A stretch of 64,000 nt of DNA. It comes from Polynucleobacter duraquae (GTDB taxonomy: Bacteria > Pseudomonadota > Gammaproteobacteria > Burkholderiales > Burkholderiaceae). The stretch's first letter is position 1. Each line of letters begins with the position of its first letter. The stretch is from positions 930,001-994,000 of the forward strand of contig NZ_CP007501.1 of the NCBI RefSeq assembly GCF_000973625.1, given 5' to 3'. Below, one piece after another: positions 28,087 through 38,363 of this stretch. Below the pieces are notes generated by a model that was not told the DNA's origin, did not search any database, and worked only from the letters and a program-made list of their open reading frames with translations. Position numbers and translations under genes: made by a program.

Positions 28087-28153
28087 GCTTTTCTGCTACA
28101 CCTCAGTATTTTGGGAGGCAAATTTTGAGGTTTTAGCACCAAGGGCAAAAGAA

Positions 28154-28181
28154 AAAGCCCCTGGATTTATCTAGGGGCTTT
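28154..28181 (-). terminator. Rho-independent terminator of tRNA-Asn
   Basis: AAGCCCCT, ten-base loop, AGGGGCTT. Read on the minus strand a run of five T follows the stem; it lies 8 bases after the tRNA-Asn 3' end and may also stop the lipoprotein gene on the plus strand. Confidence 0.8.
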
Positions 28182-28188
28182 ACTTATT

Positions 28189-28263
28189 TGGCTCCTCGAC
28201 GTGGGATCGAACCACGGACCAACAGATTAACAGTCTGCTGCTCTACCGCTGAGCTATCGAGGA
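28189..28263 (-). tRNA. tRNA-Asn (GUU anticodon)
   Basis: On the minus strand: acceptor TCCTCGA pairs with TCGAGGA, D arm AGCTCAGCGGTAGAGC, anticodon loop CTGTTAA with GTT, T arm CGTGGTTCGATCCCACG, discriminator G and encoded CCA. 75 bases. Confidence 0.96.
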
Positions 28264-28284
28264 ATAAGCCGATATTATAGCAAG

Positions 28285-29169
28285 ATGAAATCATCTACTC
28301 CAAGTTCTGTGCAGATCCCTAAAGTATTGACCATCGCTGGCTCCGATAGCGGTGGTGGCGCGGGCATTCAGGCTGACCTTAAAGTCATTACAGCCCTGGG
28401 TGGATACGGAATGACTGTGATCACGGCGATTACTGCCCAGAACACTTTGGGTGTGACTCGTATTCAGGACATTGACCTTGATGTGGTTGAGGCTCAGATC
28501 GACGCAGTATTTCTGGATATTGGGGTGGACATCGTCAAGATCGGTATGTTGGCCAGTCCAGAGATCGTGCGCACTGTAGCATCTGCCCTAAAGCGCCATG
28601 GAGCTAAAACAATAGTCCTAGACCCTGTATTAAGAGCTACTTCAGGTGCCAGTCTTGGCGGGGACGATACCGCTCAAGCCATGATTAAAGACTTATTTCC
28701 GATGGCAAGCTTAATCACTCCTAATTTAGAAGAAGCGGGTTTGCTCTTAGGTCGTGAGATTGAGGGAGTGAAGGATTTCAAGATGGCGGCAGAGGAGTTG
28801 CTTGAGATGGGTCCTCAGGCAGTCTTGATCAAGGGCGGACATCTAGATGCGAGCCATACTCAGCTGACAGATTTTCTGATGTGGCGAACGATTGAGGATA
28901 GTCTGGAAGTCGTTCAATCAAAAGAATTCAAGCACTATCGTGTTAACACGCTCAATACCCATGGCACTGGCTGCTCACTCTCATCTGCGATTGCGACTTA
29001 TTTAGCAGATGGTCATGATCTTGCTCATGCGGTTGCTAAGGCGATTTCTTATGTTGAGGCCGGGCTAGAGAAAGGGTGCTTCTTAAATATTGGTGAGGGT
29101 TCAGGCCCTTTATGGCACATGCATGATTTTTATCCAACTGCATTGCCAGAAGAAGAGGGTAAGTATTAA
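28285..29169 (+). CDS. thiD: Hydroxymethylpyrimidine/phosphomethylpyrimidine kinase
   Basis: Phosphorylates HMP and HMP-P to HMP-PP for thiamine synthesis. A ribokinase-fold protein of 294 residues with the N-terminal IAGSDSGGGAGIQADLK, the GGYGMTVITAITAQN block and the C-terminal anion hole NTHGTGCSLSSAIA. It is on the plus strand, convergent with thiE, and so outside the TPP-riboswitch operon. The C-terminus is longer than in the minimal enzyme. Confidence 0.94.
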   Translation: MKSSTPSSVQIPKVLTIAGSDSGGGAGIQADLKVITALGGYGMTVITAITAQNTLGVTRIQDIDLDVVEAQIDAVFLDIGVDIVKIGMLASPEIVRTVASALKRHGAKTIVLDPVLRATSGASLGGDDTAQAMIKDLFPMASLITPNLEEAGLLLGREIEGVKDFKMAAEELLEMGPQAVLIKGGHLDASHTQLTDFLMWRTIEDSLEVVQSKEFKHYRVNTLNTHGTGCSLSSAIATYLADGHDLAHAVAKAISYVEAGLEKGCFLNIGEGSGPLWHMHDFYPTALPEEEGKY

Positions 29170-29201
29170 AGATTAAAAAACTAAAGACTAAAGATTCAGC
29201 A

Positions 29202-30128
29202 TTAAGTTTTCATTAGCTCTTGGAGTCTCTTGACTGCCGCCTTGGGATCGCTAGATCCACTAATTGCTCTGACAACCGCAACTGAACCAACACCACTTTG
29301 CGCCACTGCATGAATACTATTTTCATCAATGCCGCCAATAGCCACTAAGGGATAGTGACTCATCAATTGAGCATATTTATATAAACGTCCCAAGCCTTGC
29401 GGAGCGGTAGCCATTTTTTTCAGATTGGTTGCAAAGACTGCACCCATCGCGATATAACTCGGGCAGAAGCGATCTGCATGAACCATCTCAGCATAGCCGT
29501 GGGTACTCAGGCCTAAGCGAAGGCCTGCAGTTCGAATCGCCTCTAAATCTGCCACTTCTAAATCTTCTTGACCTAGATGAACACCATAGGCATTAGCTTC
29601 AATCGCCTCTTGCCAGTAATCATTAATAAAGAGCAAAGTCTTGCTCCCTTTGACTGCTTCAACAGATTGTGCAATCTGCTTACGGATCAATCTGCGATCA
29701 TCTGATTTAAGGCGCAGTTGCACCGTTGGTACTTCAGCCTCAATTGAGCGCTTTACCCAATCTGCATCTGGCATAACGGCATATAAACCCAAGCGCTGAG
29801 GGCACTCCGCAAAGGCGTTGGGATTCATATTACGTGTCCAGGGGAGCAAATCAAAATGCTCGGGCCTAGAGGGCCATTTAGATGGATTAAATCCACCATC
29901 TTGGTGAGCCATGCGTGACCAAGCTTTACCTAATACTTTGGCATCACATTCAATAAAGCCCATCTCAATCGATGCAAGTGCGCCTGCCAGCTCATAGTGA
30001 TCTGCAGCGTGCTCATTATCAATTTTTGGTGGTGGCGATGACGCGCTATATGCTGGGATCGGTAAGCACACATCATCCTTTACATGAGCTGCAACAATTT
30101 GATCCGCAAGATCGCGTACTAAGCTCAT
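29202..30128 (-). CDS. thiE: Thiamine phosphate synthase with N-terminal extension
   Basis: Joins HMP-PP and thiazole phosphate to thiamine phosphate. The TIM-barrel core starts near residue 112 (RLGLYAVMPD) and contains VQLRLKS, NDYW, GVHLGQEDL, LGLSTHG, GAVFATNLKK and the phosphate-binding VAIGGI. About 111 extra N-terminal residues precede it, with no ThiE counterpart; they include an acidic helical part (HAADHYELAGALASIEMG) and a Trp/Pro-rich linker. A complete thiD exists nearby, so the extension is not a needed kinase. Last gene of the thiC-O-S-G-E operon, 12 bases after thiG. Confidence 0.88.
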   Translation of the reverse strand: MSLVRDLADQIVAAHVKDDVCLPIPAYSASSPPPKIDNEHAADHYELAGALASIEMGFIECDAKVLGKAWSRMAHQDGGFNPSKWPSRPEHFDLLPWTRNMNPNAFAECPQRLGLYAVMPDADWVKRSIEAEVPTVQLRLKSDDRRLIRKQIAQSVEAVKGSKTLLFINDYWQEAIEANAYGVHLGQEDLEVADLEAIRTAGLRLGLSTHGYAEMVHADRFCPSYIAMGAVFATNLKKMATAPQGLGRLYKYAQLMSHYPLVAIGGIDENSIHAVAQSGVGSVAVVRAISGSSDPKAAVKRLQELMKT

Positions 30129-30140
30129 CTCATTGACTCT

Positions 30141-30959
30141 TTAACTTTGATGCCAGAAAGGCGTGCCAACTAATGGTGTACTAGCTTGGGCGGATTGTTG
30201 GGCTTTCATAGCGCCAGAGAGATAGGCAGTGCGACCAGCATCGACTGACATGGCAAAAGCATTTGCCATCGCCACTGGATCATCGGCTAGTGCAACAGCC
30301 GTATTAAGTAGAACTCCATCAAAACCCCACTCCATTACGCTACATGCGTGCGAGGGAAGACCTAAACCAGCATCCACCAGAAGAGGAACTGTTAAGCGGT
30401 CACGTAAAAGTTTTAATGCATACGGATTTAAAGGACCTTGACCTGTGCCAATTGGAGCGGCCCACGGCATCACCGCCTGGCATCCTACATCGACTAAGCG
30501 TTGGCACAAGATCAAATCTTCAGTGCAATAAGGTAAAACCTTAAAACCATCTTTAATTAAGGTTTCGGCTGTAGATACTAATCGCAAAGTATCTGGTTGC
30601 AGCGTGTAGTCATCGCCGATCAGTTCTAACTTAATCCAGTTAGTTTCAAAAACCTCACGTGCCATTTGTGCAGTGGCAATCACTTCTTTTGGGCTATGAC
30701 ATCCTGCAGTATTCGGTAAGACCGGTACAGCCATCTTCTTTAAGAGATCCCAGAAGCCAGAATGCGCTTCTGTAGTAGAAGTGCCTTGCCGACGCAGGCT
30801 TACCGTAATCATTCCGGGATTGGATTGCTTCACGGCATTTTCTAAAACCTGTGGAGAAGGATAACGCGAGGTACCCAACAATAAGCGACTAGCAAAGGTC
30901 TCACCGTACAGCACCAGAGAATCGGCCGTCTTGAGAGAGTTTGGTAGAGGTGCTGTCAT
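30141..30959 (-). CDS. thiG: Thiazole synthase
   Basis: Makes the thiazole phosphate of thiamine from DXP, ThiS-thiocarboxylate and dehydroglycine. A TIM barrel of 272 residues with [11 protein letters not shown], the Schiff-base lysine in [10 protein letters not shown], and the phosphate site [13 protein letters not shown]. The ATG at 30959 is chosen over a TTG at 30968 that abuts thiS. It follows thiS with a 9-base gap and precedes thiE. Confidence 0.96.
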   Translation of the reverse strand: MTAPLPNSLKTADSLVLYGETFASRLLLGTSRYPSPQVLENAVKQSNPGMITVSLRRQGTSTTEAHSGFWDLLKKMAVPVLPNTAGCHSPKEVIATAQMAREVFETNWIKLELIGDDYTLQPDTLRLVSTAETLIKDGFKVLPYCTEDLILCQRLVDVGCQAVMPWAAPIGTGQGPLNPYALKLLRDRLTVPLLVDAGLGLPSHACSVMEWGFDGVLLNTAVALADDPVAMANAFAMSVDAGRTAYLSGAMKAQQSAQASTPLVGTPFWHQS

Positions 30960-30968
30960 GTTAATCAA

Positions 30969-31166
30969 TTAACCGCCAGTGACTGGTGCAATGACTTCCA
31001 TCTCATCGCCCTCACGGAGCACTTCTTCTGCATGCCGAGTCTTTGGAACAAATTCATAATTGATGGCAACAGCAAAGGGTGGCTTGGCATCGATAAGTAT
31101 CAATACATCATCAATGGTGCTCTGATCTGGAACCTCTTTGGCAACTTGATTCACCATTATGCGCAT
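30969..31166 (-). CDS. thiS: Sulfur carrier protein ThiS
   Basis: A 65-residue ubiquitin-like sulfur carrier ending in Gly-Gly, the residue that is adenylated and thiocarboxylated. The stretch FAVAINYEFVPKT and EVIAPVTGG are typical. It overlaps the end of thiO by 10 bases and is followed by thiG, so the two act on adjacent mRNA as well as together in thiazole formation. Confidence 0.94.
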   Translation of the reverse strand: MRIMVNQVAKEVPDQSTIDDVLILIDAKPPFAVAINYEFVPKTRHAEEVLREGDEMEVIAPVTGG

Positions 31167-32305
31167 GTACTCAGCTCCTCATTCGAAGAGGCTGTCACCT
31201 GAAGACCTAAGTCAATCGCTGTGCTGCTGGCGCCAGCATCTAATATTTCTAACGCACAATCCAAAATCGCTGGTGAAATCATGAAGCCATGTCGATAAAG
31301 TCCATTGATCATCATCAAGCCAGCTTGATTTGGTTTTCGATCAACCGATATCTCCGGCAGATTATCTTTGAGCGTAGGGCGACATTGCGTTGCCATTTCC
31401 AAAATACGTGCTTCAGCAAAGCCGCTATGGACGGTATAAACCGCACTGAGTAATTCTAGGGCGGAGCGCACACTCATCGGAGAGAGATCTTCGGATTCAA
31501 TTTCTGTTGCGCCAACAACGTAAACATCATCCTCTTTAGGTGCGATATAAATTGGATAGCGTGGATGGATTAGGCGAGTAGGGCGACGCAACTTCACTTC
31601 GGGGGCATAGAGGCGAATGACTTCACCACGCACTCCTCGTAAATCTTTATCAGAACTAGCATGCTCCCAAGAAGCTTTAGCACCCAGGCCACGACAATCA
31701 ATGACCCAATCATAACCATTCTTTTGAGTACGCAGTTGTTCGGGATCGGCAGTTTGATTCCAATGACAAGGCACCTTCATTAAAGTCAGCTCAACTAACA
31801 AAGCCTCTAGTAATTGGCGGTTATCGAGCTGGCCTTCATTGGGAAGATAGAGGCCTTGAGTAAAGCGTTCAGCAACACTAGGCTCAATTTCTGCTAAAGA
31901 CTGGCTATCTAAATGAATCGGTTTAGAAAGCGCTAGATTGTGATCGCAATTTCTTGCCAGATGAGAGGCAAAGCGCTCTGCATCACTAGTATCTTGACGA
32001 TGCCACAAGATGAGCGTGCCATTTTGCTGAAAATATACTGGTTTTGCTAATTCATCAATAAGTTGCTTCCAGCGCGGCAAGCTATGAACACCCATACGTA
32101 CAACGTTATCTTCGGTGATGGCTGATTCTGCCAGTGGAGCCAACATGGCAGCAGCAATCCGAGCTGCCGCTAAGTTAGCGTCTGAACCGCCTTTCTCAAA
32201 CAGCTCTACCTGAGCGCCGCGCTTAGCAAGTGCGACCGCAAGCAGCCGACCCATAAGGCCGGCGCCAACGATGGCATATTTGCCGTTTGAGAATGCGTGA
32301 CTCAC
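31157..32305 (-). CDS. thiO: Glycine oxidase
   Basis: FAD-dependent oxidase giving the dehydroglycine used by ThiG. A 382-residue DAO-family protein with the N-terminal dinucleotide fold AIVGAGLMGRLLAVALAKRG, the FAD motif VIDCRGLGAKA near the middle, and the C-terminal GLYRHGFMISPA block. It starts immediately after the thiC stop and overlaps thiS. Confidence 0.93.
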   Translation of the reverse strand: MSHAFSNGKYAIVGAGLMGRLLAVALAKRGAQVELFEKGGSDANLAAARIAAAMLAPLAESAITEDNVVRMGVHSLPRWKQLIDELAKPVYFQQNGTLILWHRQDTSDAERFASHLARNCDHNLALSKPIHLDSQSLAEIEPSVAERFTQGLYLPNEGQLDNRQLLEALLVELTLMKVPCHWNQTADPEQLRTQKNGYDWVIDCRGLGAKASWEHASSDKDLRGVRGEVIRLYAPEVKLRRPTRLIHPRYPIYIAPKEDDVYVVGATEIESEDLSPMSVRSALELLSAVYTVHSGFAEARILEMATQCRPTLKDNLPEISVDRKPNQAGLMMINGLYRHGFMISPAILDCALEILDAGASSTAIDLGLQVTASSNEELSTCA

Positions 32306-34389
<2,084 letters not shown>

Positions 34390-34414
34390 TTAGATCTTAT
34401 TTAACCACGAAATG

Positions 34415-34463
34415 CCTATTTGGAGGGTGATCAAAATCAAGCGCCTAAACCTAATTTGGAGGG
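34415..34463. repeat. Direct repeat upstream of the TPP riboswitch
   Basis: CCTATTTGGAGGG (34415-34427) and CCTAATTTGGAGGG (34450-34463) are near-identical copies about 22 bases apart, between the end of the Nudix gene and the start of the riboswitch. Role unknown. Confidence 0.5.
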
Positions 34464-34465
34464 AT

Positions 34466-35329
34466 CTAGTCCGCACTGGTATTGCGCAAAATGAAATCCG
34501 CAGTCACAAAGGCGGCGTCACTAGTGAATTCATCAGCCAAAATGCGGGCTGCAGCCTCTGAAAGCGAGATTTCAATAAAACCACTGACTTCTCCATCGTG
34601 ATTCGTGGGTATAAAGTTATCCGCTAGTTCTAGGTCATAAATATAGAGTTGCTCATCATGAAATCCCCGTCCCTGTATGGGGCGACGCATATGTATGCGA
34701 CCCACGGGCTCAATTTGATCGGAAATCTGGGCTGGCACACCTGCTTCTTCCCATAACTCCCTGCGGGCATTAATCCAGGGGGTTTCATCTGCCCCAATAC
34801 CGCCTGCGGCTAGGTTATCTAGACGGCCAGGGTCTGTAGATTTAGTTTCACTGCGTCTCCCAAGCCAAAGATTGCCAGACTTGGTATAGCCATTGATATG
34901 GGTTGCCATGCTGCGAAAGCCAAAAGCTCGGAAGGCAGAGCGCTCTAAACGGAAGTATTCGTGACCGTTTTGGTCAATCCAAGCGAAATCCTCATTCCTC
35001 CAGCCTGGAATCAACCCACCTTGACGCATCCGATCGGCCATTTTTGAGAGACTCTCGGAGAGCGTTACAGGTCTTGTAGAGTGAATAGTCAGGCGATCGT
35101 AGCCTATTTCAATGTGGGGAATCGGGTTTTTCGCTAAAGAGTCTTGTAAATAGCCAGTGAAATCAGGGCACAGCTGCCCAATAATTTGTCCGGCTGTGGA
35201 ACCGCCCAAGAAATGGATGGGCAAGTAATCTGGTGGAGCCGGTCTTGCCGTATTTTGGAGTAATTCCTCTAGTGCAGCGATGGTGCTGGGTGTGAGCTTT
35301 GTAGAGTACTTATTGTTGAGCTTTTGCAT
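34466..35329 (-). CDS. DUF4743/Nudix hydrolase, probable thiamine-diphosphate damage control
   Basis: A 287-residue protein with an N-terminal DUF4743-like domain (about 1-130) and a Nudix domain. The Nudix box is complete: Gly176, Glu182, then R190-E191 and E194-E195-x-G197. This two-domain layout is that of the yeast YJR142W / Tnr3 N-terminal group, which hydrolyses oxidised, toxic thiamine diphosphate analogues. Directly downstream on the same strand are the TPP riboswitch and thiC, supporting a thiamine link. Substrate is inferred from family and context. Confidence 0.8.
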   Translation of the reverse strand: MQKLNNKYSTKLTPSTIAALEELLQNTARPAPPDYLPIHFLGGSTAGQIIGQLCPDFTGYLQDSLAKNPIPHIEIGYDRLTIHSTRPVTLSESLSKMADRMRQGGLIPGWRNEDFAWIDQNGHEYFRLERSAFRAFGFRSMATHINGYTKSGNLWLGRRSETKSTDPGRLDNLAAGGIGADETPWINARRELWEEAGVPAQISDQIEPVGRIHMRRPIQGRGFHDEQLYIYDLELADNFIPTNHDGEVSGFIEISLSEAAARILADEFTSDAAFVTADFILRNTSAD

Positions 35330-35501
35330 GCGCTAAGTGTAAGAGATATTAAAAATAACAAAAAATTGCGCTATAAATTTATAAATAAATTTAAATTGTC
35401 AACAACTGTTTAGGTATATTTTTCCTAGAGGTAGATGCTCATAAATTAAGCAAGCTAGGTCACTCTATACAAATCTGAGACTTACGAAAACTTTTGGGTA
35501 T

Positions 35502-35524
35502 TTATCCACACAAGCTGTGGATAA
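35502..35524. promoter_or_regulatory. Two perfect convergent DnaA boxes
   Basis: TTATCCACA (35502-35510) and its inverse TGTGGATAA (35516-35524), both matching the strict DnaA-box consensus TTATNCACA, are separated by five bases. A third near-match, TTATCCACT, lies at 35665-35673. An A+T-rich stretch occupies about 35335-35480. The pair can also form a 9-bp hairpin, but no T run follows, so it is not a clear terminator for the adjacent tRNA-Arg. Confidence 0.65.
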
Positions 35525-35539
35525 GTTCTGATGAAGAAG

Positions 35540-35614
35540 TGGTCCCGCCGACAGGAATCGAACCTGTATCCCACGCTTAGGAGGCATGTGCACTATCCAT
35601 TGTGCTACGGCAAG
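35540..35614 (-). tRNA. tRNA-Arg (CCU anticodon)
   Basis: On the minus strand: D arm GCAC/GTGC, anticodon stem CATGC/GCGTG around CTCCTAA with anticodon CCT, T arm ACAGG TTCGATT CCTGT, discriminator A and encoded CCA. The acceptor CTTGCCG pairs with CGGCGGG through a C-G first pair and two G-T wobbles, which is unusual. 75 bases. Confidence 0.93.
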
Positions 35615-35675
35615 ATTGAAAAAAAGTAAAACGTTTTATAAAAAAGATGTTAGAGCAAGTTTCATTATCCACTGA

Positions 35676-35819
35676 TTACCAACCACACAGTGCCCACACT
35701 TGATTGGTGATTGCAATCGTTAACTCTGGTGCAAAGTATGCGGAGAAAATAATTCCTAGTAGCATCACTGATAGGACATACAAAACGAAGCGCGAAATAA
35801 AAAGAGTAGAAATATTCAT
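35676..35819 (-). CDS. 47-residue single-pass membrane protein
   Basis: A short minus-strand frame starting 7 bases after the MFS transporter stop. The protein has a short polar start (MNISTLFISR), a strong membrane helix at about residues 11-30 (FVLYVLSVMLLGIIFSAYFA) and a short tail (PELTIAITNQVWALCGW). Hydrophobic pattern and position as last gene of a CoA-transferase/MFS operon support a real small membrane protein, possibly a transporter accessory. No good ribosome site is seen, so coupling to the MFS stop would be needed. No family recognised. Confidence 0.6.
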   Translation of the reverse strand: MNISTLFISRFVLYVLSVMLLGIIFSAYFAPELTIAITNQVWALCGW

Positions 35820-35826
35820 TAAAAAA

Positions 35827-37059
35827 TTATGTAACAGCAAGGCGCTCAATTGCTCGCTCTTTAACAGGTAAATTAATTAAGAATGCGAACACACCTAAAA
35901 CAATCGCAATATTCCAAACGATGAGATAAGAGCCGGTGCGATCAAATAGATAGCCACCAAAATAAGCCCCGCAGAAGCTACCCAGTTGATGAGAAAAGAA
36001 CACCAAACCAGAGAGCATGGAGAGGTACTTCACGCCAAAAATCTGCGCAACGATGGCATTAGTCAGTGGGATGGTAGACAGCCACAAGAAGCCCATGATG
36101 GCTGCAAAAATATAGGTAGTAGTTGGGCTCAAAGGCATATAAACAAAAGCGATGATCGCCAGAGACCTGCCGATATAGATGCTTGATAGGAGGTAGCGCT
36201 TTGGCAAGCGTTGCCCTAATATTCCGGCGGCATAGGTTCCGAAAATATTGAACAGGCCAATTAATGCTAGGGCGGTAGTGGCTACAAAAGGTGCGCCAAC
36301 ATCGGGATATATCTTGGATAAATCTTTTAGGTAGGGCGCTAAGTGAACTGCAATAAACACCACTTGAAAACCACAAACAAAATAACCTAAAGTGAGCAAT
36401 CTAAAACTGGGGTTACCCATCGCCTCTCTTAAAGCTTCTTTAATAGTTTGATTGCTACCTTGCTGTAAATTCGCAGTATTGGGTTCGCGAAGCATAAACG
36501 CAATTGGAATCATCAGACTTGCCATGATCGCTAATATGAGTAGCGCATCATTAGCACCAAAATTGGATAACAAACCTTGTTCAACTGGAATCATTAAAAA
36601 TTGTCCGAATGATCCAGCAGCTGCTGTGATGCCCATAGCCCACACTCTTTTTTCTGGAGCAACGTTACGACCTAAGATCCCATACACCACGCTGTAAGTA
36701 GTGGCAGTTTGTGCAAGACCGATTAGCAAACCACCTGCCAATGTAAAACTGAAAGCATCAGTGGAGATTGCCATACCGGCTAAACCCAATGCATAAAGTA
36801 CACCTCCGGCAATCATTATTTTGAGTGCGCCGTAACGATCAGCCAATGCTCCTGTGATAGGTTGAACTGCACCCCAAATTAAATTTTGCAATGCGATAGT
36901 AAGAGCAAAAGTTTCTCGCCCCCAACCATTGGTAAAAGTAATGGGAAGGTTAAAGAGTCCAAATCCATGGCGTATACCCATCGAAAATGTCACCATCAAA
37001 CCACCAAAAATCAATACTTGTCTGAGAGTTAATTTTTGACTTGAGGTGTTTGTGGACAT
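35827..37059 (-). CDS. MFS transporter
   Basis: A 410-residue major facilitator with about 12 membrane helices. The loop 2-3 motif GALADRYGALKI and the block GVKYLSMLSGLVFFSHQLGSFCGAYFGG fit the monocarboxylate/oxalate-formate branch of MFS. It lies 5 bases after a CaiB/BaiF CoA-transferase gene on the same strand, so it probably imports the carboxylic acid that enzyme activates. The substrate is not known. The 47-residue membrane protein follows. Confidence 0.85.
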   Translation of the reverse strand: MSTNTSSQKLTLRQVLIFGGLMVTFSMGIRHGFGLFNLPITFTNGWGRETFALTIALQNLIWGAVQPITGALADRYGALKIMIAGGVLYALGLAGMAISTDAFSFTLAGGLLIGLAQTATTYSVVYGILGRNVAPEKRVWAMGITAAAGSFGQFLMIPVEQGLLSNFGANDALLILAIMASLMIPIAFMLREPNTANLQQGSNQTIKEALREAMGNPSFRLLTLGYFVCGFQVVFIAVHLAPYLKDLSKIYPDVGAPFVATTALALIGLFNIFGTYAAGILGQRLPKRYLLSSIYIGRSLAIIAFVYMPLSPTTTYIFAAIMGFLWLSTIPLTNAIVAQIFGVKYLSMLSGLVFFSHQLGSFCGAYFGGYLFDRTGSYLIVWNIAIVLGVFAFLINLPVKERAIERLAVT

Positions 37060-37064
37060 AGCGC

Positions 37065-38285
37065 TTAGGTAATACCTTTTGTTTGCAGTTCGTTAATGGC
37101 TTGTGGGCTCAGGTTTAAGCGTTCACGGAGAATCTCCTCAGTATGCTGGCCTAAGGTGGGTGGCGCCATACGGACTTCCACAGGGGTCTCTGACAAACGC
37201 ATTGGGCTGGCAACGAGCTTCATCACTCCCGCCGTGGGATGTGGAACCTCAATTTGTACGCCTCGAGCCTTTACTTGCTCATTATCAAAGACTTCCTCAA
37301 AGTTATTGATGGGTCCACAGGGGACGTTTGCCGCTTCTAAAAGGCTGATCCACTGCGCCTTGGTTTTCCGGCGTGTCATGATTTCTAGTAATGGAATTAA
37401 TGACTTACGATTCTCAACGCGTAAAGGATTGTTTATATATAGGGGGTTTTCAGCCAAATGGGCCTCGCCACCAGCAGTAACGAAGTGCTTAAATTGGCCA
37501 TCATTGCCAACTGCCACAATAATCCAACCGTCTGAGGTCGGGAAGGTTTGGTACGGAACAATAATGGGAGAGGCATTACCCCAACGACGAGGTACTTTAT
37601 CTGAGCATAAGTAGGCACTTGAAACATTGGCCATTACAGCAATTTGGGTATCTAAGAGGGCCATATCGATATATTGACCTTGACCCGTCTTATCCCGATG
37701 CACCACAGCAGCCAAAATAGCTGTACTGGCATACATTCCAGTAAAGATATCGGCTATTGCAACCCCAGCCTTTTGAGGGCTAGCCCCTTCAAAATCGTCA
37801 GCTTCACCAGTAACACTCATGAAACCGCCCATTCCCTGGATGATGAAATCATAGCCAGGGCGATGCGCATAAGGTCCATTTTGGCCAAAACCAGTAATGG
37901 AGCAATAAATCAGGTCGGATTTGACCTTTTTTAGACTTTCATAATCTAGGCCGTACTTAGCAAGATCCCCAACTTTGTAGTTTTCAATGACAACATCAGA
38001 CTCTTTGGCAAGCTCGCGAATGATTTCTTGACCCTCAGGCTTACTGATATCGACCGTAATTGACCGTTTATTGCGGTTAATACAGATAAAGTAGGCTGTT
38101 TCTGCTGTGTCATTCCCCTGTGAATCCTTCACAAATGGAGGGCCCCAGTGTCGGGTATCGTCCCCGGCGCCTGGGCGCTCCACTTTAATGACATCCGCAC
38201 CCAGATCGGCGAGGTTTTGTGCGCACCAAGGGCCGGCAAGCACACGGCTAAGGTCTAAAACGCGAATATGACTTAAGGCTCCCAT
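37065..38285 (-). CDS. CaiB/BaiF family CoA-transferase
   Basis: A class III CoA-transferase of 406 residues: VLDLSRVLAGPWCAQNLADLGADVIKVE at the start, the fold-typical DNLKPG-like region ENYKVGDLAKYGLDYESL, GYDFIIQGMGGFMS, and DTQIAVMANV with the expected catalytic Asp. These enzymes move CoA between carboxylates, often using succinyl-CoA. The substrate pair cannot be told. It leads an operon with an MFS transporter and is divergent from parE. Confidence 0.88.
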   Translation of the reverse strand: MGALSHIRVLDLSRVLAGPWCAQNLADLGADVIKVERPGAGDDTRHWGPPFVKDSQGNDTAETAYFICINRNKRSITVDISKPEGQEIIRELAKESDVVIENYKVGDLAKYGLDYESLKKVKSDLIYCSITGFGQNGPYAHRPGYDFIIQGMGGFMSVTGEADDFEGASPQKAGVAIADIFTGMYASTAILAAVVHRDKTGQGQYIDMALLDTQIAVMANVSSAYLCSDKVPRRWGNASPIIVPYQTFPTSDGWIIVAVGNDGQFKHFVTAGGEAHLAENPLYINNPLRVENRKSLIPLLEIMTRRKTKAQWISLLEAANVPCGPINNFEEVFDNEQVKARGVQIEVPHPTAGVMKLVASPMRLSETPVEVRMAPPTLGQHTEEILRERLNLSPQAINELQTKGIT

Positions 38286-38363
38286 CCTGCAATTTTGGCA
38301 TGAAAAAAAGGGTAATTCAGGAAAATTCAGGTTTTCGTTCAGACATGACTACAATTTGCGCGC

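Noticed and set aside
35335..35530. Chromosomal replication origin
   Set aside because: DnaA boxes and A+T-rich DNA are present, but dnaA, dnaN, gyrB or gidA are not nearby; treated as a DnaA-binding locus only.
37096..37614. Plus-strand 172-codon frame inside the CoA-transferase gene
   Set aside because: Antisense shadow of a well supported gene; no start signal.
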